From the NCBI GenBank assembly GCA_973895155.1, contig OZ316892.1:23436001-23500000 (forward strand): a stretch of DNA of 64,000 nt, written 5' to 3'. This DNA comes from Marsupella aquatica (Eukaryota > Marchantiophyta). The translations under genes were made by a program, and so were the position numbers. Of the stretch, positions 34,416 to 45,825 are shown piece after piece (positions within the stretch are counted from its first letter, which is position 1; every line of letters begins with the position of its first letter). The notes beneath the pieces are model-generated. The model made no database searches, was not told the origin of the DNA, and saw nothing but the letters and a program-made list of their open reading frames with translations.

Positions 34416-37400
34416 TAGTTTTGAAGAAATTTTACGATCAGAATAGCGTTTTGTATGTTTCTTACTACCACTTTGCCTGTAGGTTTTCACGAGACCACTC
34501 AGATCTAGACCTTTCTTAGTAGCTATCTTCTAGGTTAGACAGTTGGATTTGCAGTTCTACTTGCGGATAGGGAACAGCTGCTTCAGCATTTGCATTTCAA
34601 TCACCTGACTTGATATAGTATGTAAGGACAAAATGATCGAAATGATCAAGTTTCAGATCCCGAGCAACAGTATTCTATATTGCAGGTTGTCGTGTCTTGA
34701 TTATTTTGACCTAATTGGTATGGTCCAGAGTACTTTCCAATCAACTGGTTTGAATTTGTTTTAAATTGTGTGGGTCAAGTATTTACTCTCCAACTCTGTA
34801 TTGATTCAAAAACAACTGGTTAATTTGAACTTGTTTTAAACCCAAGTCAAGTATTTCCTCTTTAACTTTGTTTTGATTTGAGAACAACTAGTTTCTTGGG
34901 CGTCTGCTGAGACTCAAGAGTCATGAACTATTGTTCTAGCGAGCTGAGTACTAGCTACCTCCCGAAATACCTGAGCAGGTTGAAGCTCATGATTCACTCA
35001 CCTCGCCGGAATGTGATGTGACAGAATTGGGTTCCTTGCCACTTTATATGAAATGCAAGACTGTTTTACCCTGCAGGATGCTGGAAGATTTAGATTGTCG
35101 AGTTCGTCTGGTGGATTCTCTTTAGGTTTCGCGGCACAAAAACAAAAGAACAAAAAAACAAAATTAAAAAAAATCGAACTAGAGGTTTACGAGAAACTAG
35201 TTGCTGCCAGAGTCGAACTCATTTTATTCTAGCAAAATCTTCTTATTTTAGGTCCATGTTTCCGGCATTGTAACGTGCCACTGTCAATATGAAGTTTCGG
35301 AAAATAAAACACATCTACAAATCTTGGCATCTTTTCGACGTGTACGACCTCTTGACGTCACGGTACTCTCACTTGAATCTCCTTCTTTATCATGATATTA
35401 TCAGACTTTCTAACAGGTTCAGTTAATTTTTCCCCTTTTCTAGCTAAGTGCGTTTTCTTGTCATATCTTTCTAAAGTATTGCATATATCTAAGAAGGGTT
35501 CTCAGCCTTGTGTAGTTCGGTGAGCGGATCGGATCATCTACGTCTGATCGACTGAAGATAGCAAGATTTTGTCACACAAGTTTCCGGAAAACGTTTATAC
35601 CTGTGGGAATGATACGCAGATCTAACAGTTGCTCATGCACGAAAACTACGGGTATTGTCTCGATCTTAATAAGACAAACATTGCTCCCTCAACTAAATCT
35701 CTCGTGAAGGGATACTTGTACTTGTCTGAGATGAAAGGGTGCGCATGCAGGTAGTGTATATATATATATATTCAAAATTGCTTTGTACTGGTGAGGCTTA
35801 AGCTGTTAGGCGTCCGAAAGAGAGGCAATTTAAAGCGAGCTTGGAGTTTGCATGAGTGATCGAAGATTTATGCTAAATAAAATGGCGTGTAAATAGAGAA
35901 ATTTTCAACTTTAATGCAACGGGTCGTTAGAGTTGGATCGATAGAGTCCGCTTTTCCGACTAGCGGCAGGTCCAGAGTACTTGAAGTTTCTATCACCAGA
36001 TTTCGAAAACTTTTTGAAAGGATCTACAGGTGGAAAGCGAAATAGCTGTAACGTACATTCTATCCTATGTCACTAGCTAGAATCATGATCGAGGTATATC
36101 TCTTTCGCCTGAAAACTAGTAGCCACACGAAGTAGCATTTTTACATCTGAATTCACATATCAGCGGAGAACCACTGACTGCTTGCCATCGAAAGGGCCGC
36201 AGTCTACATGACTGATCGACACGTTAGTGTTGCCAACAATACCAGCAACAACTCTGATATCTTCACCGCAACTTAAAATAGTGCTTTGGTCTTAGTTTAG
36301 AACAAAAAGCCTTTTCTACAGGCCGGCCTTTCATCTGGCAGGTGGCTCCAGGTGTTTTGTCGGGTCCTGTTTTTTCAAAAAAATTATCATCTAGGGAGGC
36401 CTTGGATTACGCCAGCCATTCCCTCATCAAAAAGGTAATTCATATGTTATCATGTTCAGGACAGAAGTCCTGGCCTCTGAACGTTTGAATTAGGGAAATC
36501 TAAGTACTCTACGCCTATCCATATGTCAGCTATCTGAGAGAAGTTACGCACAAAAACACCTTTCGGATTTGCATGTGCATGCATGCACGAATCCACTTCA
36601 GTAGCCAAAACGACAAACTCGGGTCTGGTTAGGTGACTTCAGTTTCAGAATAGTTTGGATTAATATGGAAACGACATTTGAGCGAACATTTGAGTAGCGA
36701 TGATTACACCAGGCCTGCAAATGAACGCCTGCCCAATTTGCAACACACGAAGGCTTCTGTTATGTCACTTCTTGGTTTTCGATCTTTTAATTAATGTGTC
36801 GAGTGGGAACTTTTTATGAGTCTACCATTTTTCATTAACAACGTAAGTTAGCTATGTTGACAAGAGAACTCCTGGAATGCGAGGTTTTTTAAGAAATTTA
36901 ATTACCCTGCACCTATCCGTCGTTAGCTACTGTAGTGGGAAAGTCACTCATGTATGGAGAAACTAGGAAGATCAGCATTGGGTGTGATATGCACGAACCC
37001 AATCCAGTATTCATCTACAAAGGAACAACTCGAGCCTGGCTACATTATAGTTTCAATTGATTACCCTGGATTATCGAAAAGGCACTTGGGCGGAAATAAT
37101 GACCACGTTTCTTACAAGACACGCTTAATTAATATGTTCAGTAACTTTCGTCCCACATTCTAGCTACGATTGGAATTTAGCACCTTCTTGTGCGGCGGGA
37201 TCCATTCACACCTGAAGCTGGAGGTCCTTGCCCAGGTAGAATTGTCCCGTCAGCAGTGAGTCTTCACGGTCTCCCCGAATCTTTGCCGGGAATCTTTGTT
37301 AGTTTCTGTATTTTGTGTCGTTTGCTCTAGATATATACAAGATGGAAACTTTTTGACAATTCCAAATTTCTGTTTACTAGTGGCTTCCCTTGTAGTGATG

Positions 37401-37514
37401 CTGTCTTTCTTCGGTATGACCTAACTAAGAGGATCACCTATGCTCAAGTTATGGCTGTCACTTGTGAATTAGTATTGGATCGATAGTGTTCTAAGTCATT
37501 TATTTAAATTATAG
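34416..37514. other. Non-coding flank of duplication B; fourth copy of dispersed block
   Basis: Matches 12855-13350 and then 15190-17345, skipping the GC-rich minisatellite of copy A. The dispersed flank block is at ~35068-35380, and 35350-36345 also matches 10040-11060. No gene seen. Confidence 0.55.
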
Positions 37515-37750
37515 ATCAACAAAACCTGAAGAGGCCAATTCCAGCAATTGCAAACCCAAAAAGCCCATTCTCCAGAGCCAAGAGGTTAGTACTGGGTTCG
37601 TAGTGTTCATTGTCATTATATAAATAGTTCAACAAAGCCCATATCAAAGAGGTGGAGGAAGCACTGAAACTCGTACGTACTGAAACTCGTACGTGATAGA
37701 TACGGTCTACAATGTATGCAGATGTGAAGTGATTGAGATGCGCGATCATA
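37515..37750 (-). pseudogene. Hydrophobic exon remnant, copy B
   Basis: Counterpart of 17345-17560: IAHLNHFTSAYIVD, then a 45-base insertion not in copy A, then STSLIWALLNYLYNDNEH and NLLALENGLFGFAIAGIG. The insertion is made partly of a doubled CGTACGAGTTTCAGT. It keeps the frame, so copy B is the more readable of the two, but no flanking exons were found. Confidence 0.5.
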
Positions 37751-38959
37751 GGACGAATAAATTCCTCTTCAAAGGGCTATCTGCCTCAAGAAGAATTGGT
37801 TATGTTATGAATTAAGACTGCATACTCCGGAGCTCCATCATGATATTTTGTTGGGCTATAGTGACCCTGCCTTGGCGCAGCGCAATTCTGAATTTCTGAA
37901 ACCTCAATTGTTGGATCGTCGTTAACAGTCATTGCTGGGACCAGTTAACCACTTGCCTCCAACCACTCATGCAGCACCGCAAACCCTTTCCAATCAGTCT
38001 GATCAGACTCAGAAACTTGTAGTTGCTCTGTTTTTGCTCTATACAGTTTGTTAGGGTTGGGTTAATACTTCAATGTAAAAGAAAATGCATAACACACTGG
38101 CGCACATATGAAGGTTTTGTTTTAAGTTTTACTATGCGCAGCTCTTAGTGCTCTTTTGATAAGGTCTCGGATCGGACTGACCACTCCACCACTCAATTGC
38201 TTGCGGGTTGACCAAGCTGGCCAGGTAGCATGCAGGACCATCGGACCTTTTGAGTAATGGGCTCCAGAATTGCTCTAGGCACAAGAAAATGAAGCCGGAC
38301 GATCAGGTAAGGGGCTCCAGAATAGCTGTAGGCACAATACAATAGAGCGGGACTGGGATTTTGACAGAGTTACTTCACTTTGTTGCGACTCTTCCGGTAT
38401 CATGGCCGCGCACTAGTTGGGTGTTTAATTGTGGCCCAGCTTGCCCCGGCCCCCTTTGCAAAGTCTGTTCCCTTGCTGGGTTCGTCCCGTTGCTTGGTAT
38501 TTACAGACCCTGCATCCCTCCCTGTTTAAGAAACCCAATAAAAACAACCAAGAAAAAAAAACTAGGCAGGTCGTTGTGGAGTCATATGCATATTTTCAAG
38601 CTTCCTACTCCTCCCCCCTCAGGAAGAGACTCCCCACGAACTATAATTGCAAACTAGCAGGCTTTGGCCATCTCCCTTCAGAATCAAGTGTGAATGTGGA
38701 AGGCGATTAAAGTTAGCAACTCTGAGATGGAGTCTATTAGAGGTTAACATGCTTGGCTTTCACTAATCCACAAAATGCACTTATCCACGCTACACTTATG
38801 CCCAAGTTCAATGCAATAAACATTCATTATTCAAGAAATAATATTCCACTACCAGTACGCAAACTAAGGTGTATCCGTCCAGCTCCATCCAGCTCCCATA
38901 ACAAACATTCATTCGCTCACAGCCTGATATTGTGAGAGATCAGCCATTTTACTGCTCTA
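37751..38959. other. Non-coding, shared with 17.58-18.97 kb
   Basis: Follows copy A with small gaps; the match fades after 38720. No gene seen. Confidence 0.45.
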
Positions 38960-38989
38960 CTGAACTTGGGACTGCGCATAATTACCTTT

Positions 38990-40080
38990 GATTTGTCAGA
39001 ATGGTGGGATCATGTTCTTGATGCTTCAAATCTTTCCTCCACTCTGGGCAGTCCATCAATCTCTCGCGCATGTGCAAAAAGAAAGCATCTAGGGAAGGGA
39101 AGCCGGTTTGCTGCGAGGACCACAAAGCTCGAGTCAAGCCTCAATTTTCTCCGTCTTGCTTTTGATAATGCACCGATAGCTGGAGTTCTTGGAAGTGATT
39201 TGATCCTTGTAATTCAAGGATTAAGTGATCAATTTTCTCCACGCCCACAAAATGATTCTGGTTTGTGACACTATGCATTTTGTTAGTTTACTAGCTACTT
39301 TTGTCGAAGAGGTTGAAGTTGTTGCTGCTTTGTCCAAAATTGTCATCCCATAGTCCTTGGACAACTTCAATCTCTTCGGCAGATTGGCATGGGTCATTGT
39401 CGTAGTCAGTTCCTTCCTGCATACGTCTTTGAGGAAATCTAGTTGATACTTGTGAGCAACTTGCAGAACATCATCTAGAGTTACCGTGTCCATGAATTCT
39501 ATTTGGGCATCATAACAGAACTTAACAACTGCTCTCATGACGGGTAGTGTGATGTCATCGATCCTCAAAATACTTGTCTCCTTCTCCAACATGTTTGTAT
39601 CAAACATTGTGTGGAACACGGGTGATTTGCTGGCTTGCGTAATTTTTGTACAAATAAGTTTAAGTTTCAAGGTAGGCGGATGACTCAAAGAACAAAACTA
39701 GCTAGTAAACTAACAAAATGCATAATGTCATGAACTGGAATCACATTATGGGCATGCAGATGACTCAAAGAACAAAAGTAGCTAGTAAACGAACAAAATC
39801 AATAGTGTCATGAATCAAAATCATTTTGTGGGCGTGGAGAGGCTAATCACTTAATACTTGAATTACAAGGATGAAATCATTTTCAAAAACTCTAACTATG
39901 GGTGCATTATTAAAAGCAAGACGGAGAAAATTGAGGCTCGACTCAAGCTTTGTGGTCCTCGCAGCAAACTGGCTTCCCTCCCCTAGATCCTTTCTTTTCA
40001 CACATGCGCAGGAGATTGATGAACTACATAGAGTGAAAAAAGATTTGAACCATCCAAAACATGATCCCAGGTTAGTAAAC
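38990..40080. repeat. Local inverted repeat holding BTB exon 1 sequence
   Basis: The plus-strand stretch 38995-39300 (CTCGAGTCAAGCCTCAATTT, GGACCACAAAGC, CCCACAAAATGATTCTG, TTAGTTTACTAGCTACTTTT) reappears in reverse complement at about 39690-40075. The ~380 bp between the arms is a minus-strand BTB exon 2. A further partial piece is at 40075-40130. RNA read through this region could fold into a long hairpin. Confidence 0.75.
39300..40060 (-). pseudogene. BTB/POZ gene, third subfamily, rearranged
   Basis: Minus-strand exon 2 (about 39645-39300) reads SKSPVFHTMFDTNM, ILRIDDITLPVMRAVVKFCY, VLQVAHKYQLDFLKDVCRKEL, LPKRLKLSKDYGM: the second half of a BTB fold plus following helices, clearly apart from types I and II. 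An exon 1 remnant (SSLNFLRLAF; AHKMIL) lies on the same strand at about 39960-39810 and again, inverted, on the plus strand at 39137-39262. The phase at the exon 2 acceptor (CGCAAG|CC) does not match that of the other copies, and exon 1 has stops. A non-functional, rearranged copy is most likely. Confidence 0.65.
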
Positions 40081-40129
40081 TAACAAAATGCATAGTGTCA
40101 TGAAGCAGAATCATTTTGTGGGCATGGAA

Positions 40130-40620
40130 ATCTAGTTGATACTTGTGAGTAACTTGCAGAACATCATCTGGAGTTACCGTGTCTGTGAATTCTATCTGGA
40201 CATTGTAACAGAACTTAACAATTGCTCTCATGACGGGTAGTGTGATGTCATCGATCCTCAAAATTGTTTGCCTGGCTGCTTGCTTGATTGTAGCAGCAAA
40301 GTAGAGCAAGCCCTTGGCTGATGTTGCCAAGTAAACTCCCCGTCAAGGATGAGGGACTAGGAAAACCAGAAAGAGATTATACCAAGTTGGCGACTCAGGA
40401 TTATAGCCTACAAAGATCTCGCAATCAGGGCTGGTCCCAAGCAAGTAGGGGTCGAACAAGGATCTCTAGTGCAAAGATTCAACAGGTTGCGGGAGACAAC
40501 GAGAGAGTTCCATGTTCTGTAGGTGGAGTGCAGATTTAATATGGTCGGGAGAGGCAGCCTAGAAAGCACTTTTTCCACAAGGTCTTCTAGCAGATCACTC
40601 CATTGTATGTATTCACCCAT
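40130..40620 (-). pseudogene. F-box gene, copy B, truncated and fused to a BTB fragment
   Basis: The minus strand starts like the intact F-box protein (WSDLLEDLVEKVLSRLPLPT, STYRTWNSLVVSRNLLNL), loses frame at ~40448 where copy A has an extra G in a G run, and resumes (KGLLYFAATIKQAA). At ~40264 it jumps into BTB exon 2 (ILRIDDITLPVMRAIVKFCY, VLQVTHKYQLDF) down to ~40132 and then into an exon 1 end (AHKMIL). Everything after residue ~115 of the F-box protein is gone. Both the shift and the replacement make it a pseudogene. Confidence 0.85.
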
Positions 40621-40715
40621 ATTCCATAGGTACTCCTCACGTTACAATTGGAAGCTTCAACCAAATATTACGGACAACAGCCAACCGAAACTAATGTCAG
40701 AAGTGAGGAAGAAAA

Positions 40716-40880
40716 ACAAGAAACTAAGTAATAATAGGGGTTTCTTCTCCCTTCTCCCAATCTAGTTAAGACAAGAAACTAAGTAATAATAGGGGTTTCT
40801 TCTCCCTTCTCCCAATCTAGTTAAGACAAGAAACTAAGTAATAATAGGGGTTTCTTCTCCCTTCTCCCAATCTAGTTTCC
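40716..40880. repeat. 55-bp tandem triplication
   Basis: Three nearly identical units start at 40716, 40771 and 40826, each opening with ACAAGAAACTAAGTAATAAT and ending CCCAATCTAGTT. Copy A has one unit (~21165). A recent local expansion in copy B, in the F-box upstream region. Confidence 0.9.
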
Positions 40881-41782
40881 ATCTATTTATCACATGGAGG
40901 AACAATTCTCAAGTTCCATGCAAAACATTGCATTATACGGAGCTCGAATAAATCGGACCCAAACCAGCACAGAGAAATTTTAGGAAAATTTAGACATCTA
41001 GCCAACACCCTTGCAATGAAAAGCTGAATCTTAAGCATTTTTCAGGAGAATTAAGATTCCAATACTCCCCATACAAAGAGTTCCCTTCAAAATTTCATCA
41101 CACATCTAAAATTATCAACCAAAATATTACGAAACAATTTCAAAATGACTATGTCTAAAACACAAGCTCCCAGCAGGTGGATTCCCAAAAGTACGGAGCG
41201 CACCTTCACTGCACCTGCCAATATGAAGAGGAGAACGGCGACCGACGTATGGCATTATCTGCCTTCTCGATGGGAAGGGAACCAAGAAGGATGGAGCGCT
41301 GTTGTAGGTCAATCCATTATACCACCACCCGCAGCCAGAACGTGATTTCTTACCACAATTAAGCAAAAAACCCTACGTTGGCATCACCAGAACACTGTTT
41401 AGACAATCCCACAGTTGGAGAACAGATTACTAGACACTAGGAAAACAGCAATGACTGGAGTAACACGGAATTACAAGAACCTACTCTAATTCCTCGAGAC
41501 ACAATTGCTGCAGGTCAGGAGGGTTACAAACATTATTCAATTTTGGTTTATTCCTTCTGTTTGTCAGATTCTTTGATTTTTGTACCCTTCAAATTCAAAT
41601 GACGACCACTGCATAAAAAGGCACAACCTTGTATTATAGTTCTTGATTGACGGCCATAACATCTCCATTATATATATGTGTGAAGAAGTACTCCAAAAAA
41701 AACTAATTGGTCCCCCAAACAAAATTAATTAGTCTCCAAAACAAAATTAAGTATCAACTCCTCTCCATTTTATACACTGGAT
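40881..41782. other. F-box upstream region, copy B
   Basis: Matches 21200-21880 and then 22700-22818, skipping ~800 bp present in copy A. No gene seen. Confidence 0.5.
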
Positions 41783-42250
41783 AGTATTAACTCGTGACTG
41801 GGTTCCCATTGCCATGTGGCAAGTTAACACTGGCTAGCCTTAACTTGCAGTGAACCCCCTGCACCCCTTCCCCTTCCCCATTGTGGGGCACAGTTGCAGG
41901 CCCAGGAGGAGAAAAAACATGTCAGGCTGAGTCTAAGGCCAATGGCTCCCTCCTCTTTTGGCCCAATCCGATTCTTCTTTGGGCAAAAGTATGGCAATAT
42001 TCTGCATCTTTTTGCATGAAAAAATGATGGGACAAAACAAATTCCTGATTAAAAGTGAGGATCAAGACTGTCAGGTTCTCGTGAGGGGAATGTGGAGCAA
42101 AAAATGCCGTGCTTTTGCCCCTCCTTGGCCTGCGACTGTGCCCTGCAATGGGGCCTGCAAGGGGGAAGGGGAAGGGGGGTCACGGCAGGCTAAGGCTAGG
42201 CAATGACACCTTGCCACATGGTAATGGGAACCCGGTCTCAAGTTAATACT
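41783..42250. mobile_element. MITE with long terminal inverted repeats (MITE-1, copy B)
   Basis: Same element as at 22819. Here the outer ends pair best: AGTATTAACTCGTGACTGGG at the left against AGTTAATACT, preceded by CCCGGTCTCA, at the right (reverse complement AGTATTAACTTGAGACCGGG). Total length 468 bp, inverted repeats ~130-150 bp, no coding. Confidence 0.8.
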
Positions 42251-45200
42251 AACATTGGGTAGTTTGGGGGCAGGTTGGTAAATTTTGTTGATTTTTAAAG
42301 GCAAAACAAAGCACAGTAGAGTAGAGTAAGTTAAAGTAGAAGAGGTCCTGAGAGGACAACACTACATACTAAAAGCCAGGGCAAATGCAAACTCCAAACT
42401 AAGCAAATGATAAGAGGAAAATAGACCATAATAATAGTGTGATTTGTTTATGATAGTTCGGCTTTTGTGAGGAAACCAGTCTGCTTTGAAAACAATCAGG
42501 CAAACCGCTGCATTTTGCAATAAAGTTGTCCATAATGTGGCTAAATTGGGAATTGGGGTGAGTTGACTCTTATTTAGGCAGCGACTCAATGATGAGTTAA
42601 GTGTTATTTCTCAGTTTAGCTACAGTGCTCAAGATTTGAGACTACAACTGTGTCTGAAGCTAGTAGGGTCTGGAACTGTCAGCTTTGGGATCTGTTTTTC
42701 TAAGTCACCTGCAATTCTTTTGGAGTGGAATTAGAGAACCAGAATGAGACAAGTTTGAGTTCATACCACTGGTCCCCCGCACTGGTCCAAAGCCTCAACC
42801 AGAGTTTGATTCGTCAATCTGTGTAAGTGTGAGAATATCCTGTTATTTGCTTTTCAAGCTTAACAGCAATGATCATCCTTCACCGCTGGCATATAATTCT
42901 AATGTACCCTATTTCCTTCAAATAAAATCCAGTGGTTTGGGAGGACCTGAGACTTGTGGCTGCTTGTCTAGGGCATTGTTTCCGATCCATTTCACTGAGA
43001 ACTTCAAAACTGTCATAACACTATTGAAACTTGAACAAAGCAAGAAGATTTTTTTCAACCAGACTGCAAAGTTGTGTTGTATATTGGGTTGCCAGGGAGC
43101 TCAGATTTTTCAGTACCTTTCTCGTATGAAGTACACCTGGTAGAGTGTAGTGCTCACTCCTTGTATAGTACAATCATGCATACAAAAGTGCACATCATAT
43201 TCTGGGGAACTTTTGAATGCCATCTCATTAGTTCAGCACAGGGGGCGATGAATGGCTCAAAACACAAAGCCCACTGACAGTTACTTTCCAGAGGAATTCA
43301 CGTCTCAGAAAAAGTTTGTAGTACCCATTTACATTCCAGAGAAACTCACATCTCAGAAAAATTTGTAGTGTCATTTACATTCTAGTGTCATTTACGTTCA
43401 TGAGAACTCACGTGTCAGAAAAGTTCATAGTATTTACGAAATCATCAGAAAATCATTTTTATGTAAGGAGGTCCTTTGATGGGAATACTTATGAACTTTT
43501 CTGAGTTTCGTAATTCAAGTTCCCTGGCAACCCAGTGGTACATTTGCAGTAGATAAAATCAACCATTTGTTCTTGCTTGACCATTAGTTCTGGATGTATA
43601 GCTGACAGAATTCGATTTCCCACTTTCTTTCCATATTTTGCGGTTTTCAGCTGCAGGTTGTGCAAAGGTTCCGTGCCTACAAGATCTAATCCTGTACCTT
43701 GCTAGATATACATGAACTGAACTGGTTTCTGCAGACGAAACCCCCGTAAATGTTTATTATAATCTGAAGTTTTGTGGTAGTACCTGGACTCCAGCCATAA
43801 CCCTGTGCAAATGCCAATTGCCCATCTAACTATGTGAGTATAATATAGGCCTACATTGAATGCAGGCATGATTCGTGTCATTTTGACATGACTTCATATC
43901 ACATTCGGATTTTATCAGATCACGCAATACGCAGATTTCGCACTAATCAGATTCCGTACTCTGGTGGAGTGCAGTACAGATCGACGACAGAGCTTCATTC
44001 AATTAGTTGATTCTGTCCTTCACCATGATCCAGAAGAAGTTGGATCCCGATCGTTTCATTCTTCGTGAGCATACATTAAGCTTTTCGTTCCCTCTCATGT
44101 TCTTATTGAGAGATTTCAAATCCAGGTCATCAACACTTCCATTTTCTTAACCAGTTTTGATCAAATTGACCAGAACAGAGTTCGTCATGGGCGTCAATTC
44201 TTGATAAGGAAAAGTTCTAAAAGTCATTCAAGCCAAAACCAATACATGCGGAGTCCTTCCCATGATTCTATCCAATGTGTGATCCTCGTAGCGAAATTGT
44301 GATGTGGCATTCCAAAAATTGTTGCAATCTGGCAGAAGTGACACTCAATTAATATAGGTAGGAACTCTGTCCAGTGCTATACAAGTAGATGGCCCCCTGA
44401 GCTACACCGACTCCGTCAAATGGCACGAAGTCACATTGAGACAAATCAGTCAAACGAATACTCTGTTATTTGGGTCCTGTCAACTCTGGAAATATTCGAG
44501 GCTGTTAGCAGTCTAGCCACGATGGTCCAATACATTCGGTTTGCTGCATGTGCATGCAGAAAAGAGAAAGTACGTGAGTACTGTATAGCAATTTGCAATG
44601 CAAGTACGCTAGACGAGCTTCAACGTACTCCAGTTCCCAATTGCACCTTCTTCATAATTCTACATTTGACCAAGGACAGGTTGTATTAAACCACAGCTCC
44701 GGGTATTAAACGAATGCAGACAGTAGTACAATCACGGGGTTCACTCTCTGTGTCTGGGGTCAACGAAAGAGTAATCACAGATCTTGCATGCATTGGTCTT
44801 CCAATTGAACCTCATGAGCACGATTGGCTTCTTGGACACTCATGACTCATCTTCATCACTACGTTACAACTTTCCAAGAAGACTCGATCAGATTCTTGTG
44901 GTGAGCATCATGACAAAGGGAGCCTAGCCTCACCTAAGTGAAGCTCAAGCATGGAATTTGGCTCAGGTGGGGGTTGAAATGTAGAGGTTATTGACCTTGA
45001 CCATAAAACTTGTCTTCCTCGTAATCTTGGTCCATGGTCAACTTTCACCACCAGGACCCACTACTTTAGGAAACCATTATGATGACTAGCCCTACCGTTC
45101 TCCCTTTGTATTACAGTAGTCACGAGGCAACATGACTGTGATCACATGGTTCTAGTCTAGGTGGAATCACATTGAAAGGCCCATCCCAGCTATAGAGCCA

Positions 45201-45370
45201 TCCAGTACACAAGGCCGAGAAAAGGAACATTCTCTCAGATTAATTTTCCTGCCACCTACCCCACCCAAGAAATAGGAGCCAATGGCATTGGCCCTTTCTT
45301 GAGGGAGGCACAAGCCATTAATATATATCTTCCATTTCAGCATATGAGATTAGATTTGTAAAATGTATAG
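42251..45370. other. Non-coding part of duplication B
   Basis: Matches 23304-23965, then 24715-26930. The exon-like stretch of copy A has its partner at about 43505-43700 (minus). About 215 bp at 44150-44365 are absent from A. No gene recognised. Confidence 0.5.
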
Positions 45371-45464
45371 GCCCATGGTACTTCAAGGTTGTTGGGTGTT
45401 AAGGACTAGTATGTGAGGCCCATGGTACTTCAAGGTTGTTGGGTGTTAAGGACTAGTATGTGAG
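45371..45464. repeat. 47-bp tandem duplication at the copia boundary
   Basis: Two identical units (45371-45417 and 45418-45464) open with GCCCATGGTACTTCAAGG and end TAGTATGTGAG. Copy A has one diverged unit (26909-26957). It lies exactly where duplication homology ends and the copia LTR starts. Confidence 0.9.
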
Positions 45465-45811
45465 CTCTATTAGATATTGCTCTAGTCTTGTGACTCATGA
45501 GCTAACCACAGTTAGTCTAACTCGGGTTAGGACTTAGCTAATGTTAGCGGTAGTGTTGTTGTGCATATAGCCAGGGCTGATGCCAGACCCTGGTGGAACA
45601 AAGGCTCATTGTTATGGAGCTAGTTGAGAGATAGGAAGAGCTTGTGCTGTGGATGCTTGGTATGGCCGGTCGGCCTAGAGTGCAGTAAAGCTCTTGTATG
45701 TTCCCGTGGACGTAGCCTCATGTGGAGGTGAACCACGTATCTCTCTGTGTCAACTATTGTGCGTTGGATGATTCATGGGCTTGCCGTTACGAATGTCGTC
45801 TATGCTCAACA
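45465..45811 (+). repeat. 5' LTR of the copia element
   Basis: Bounded on the left by the end of duplication homology and on the right by the PBS. It ends in CTCAACA, the usual CA end. The left end may instead be the TG at 45459, within the doubled TGTGAG. About 350 bp, within the copia range. No second LTR in the window to compare. Confidence 0.65.
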
Positions 45812-45813
45812 AG

Positions 45814-45825
45814 TGGTATCAGAGC
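45814..45825 (+). other. Primer binding site, initiator Met tRNA
   Basis: TGGTATCAGAGC is the standard plant retrotransposon PBS complementary to the 3' end of initiator methionine tRNA. It begins two bases after the LTR end. Confidence 0.95.

Larger units (their letters stand above)
32985..45464. repeat. Segmental duplication, copy B
   Basis: Direct-orientation counterpart of 11400-26965, in the same gene order. Compared with A it lacks the GC-rich minisatellite and MITE-2, has BTB fragments at 38.96-40.26 kb in place of most of the F-box gene, and ends at 45464 against the copia LTR. Confidence 0.85.
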
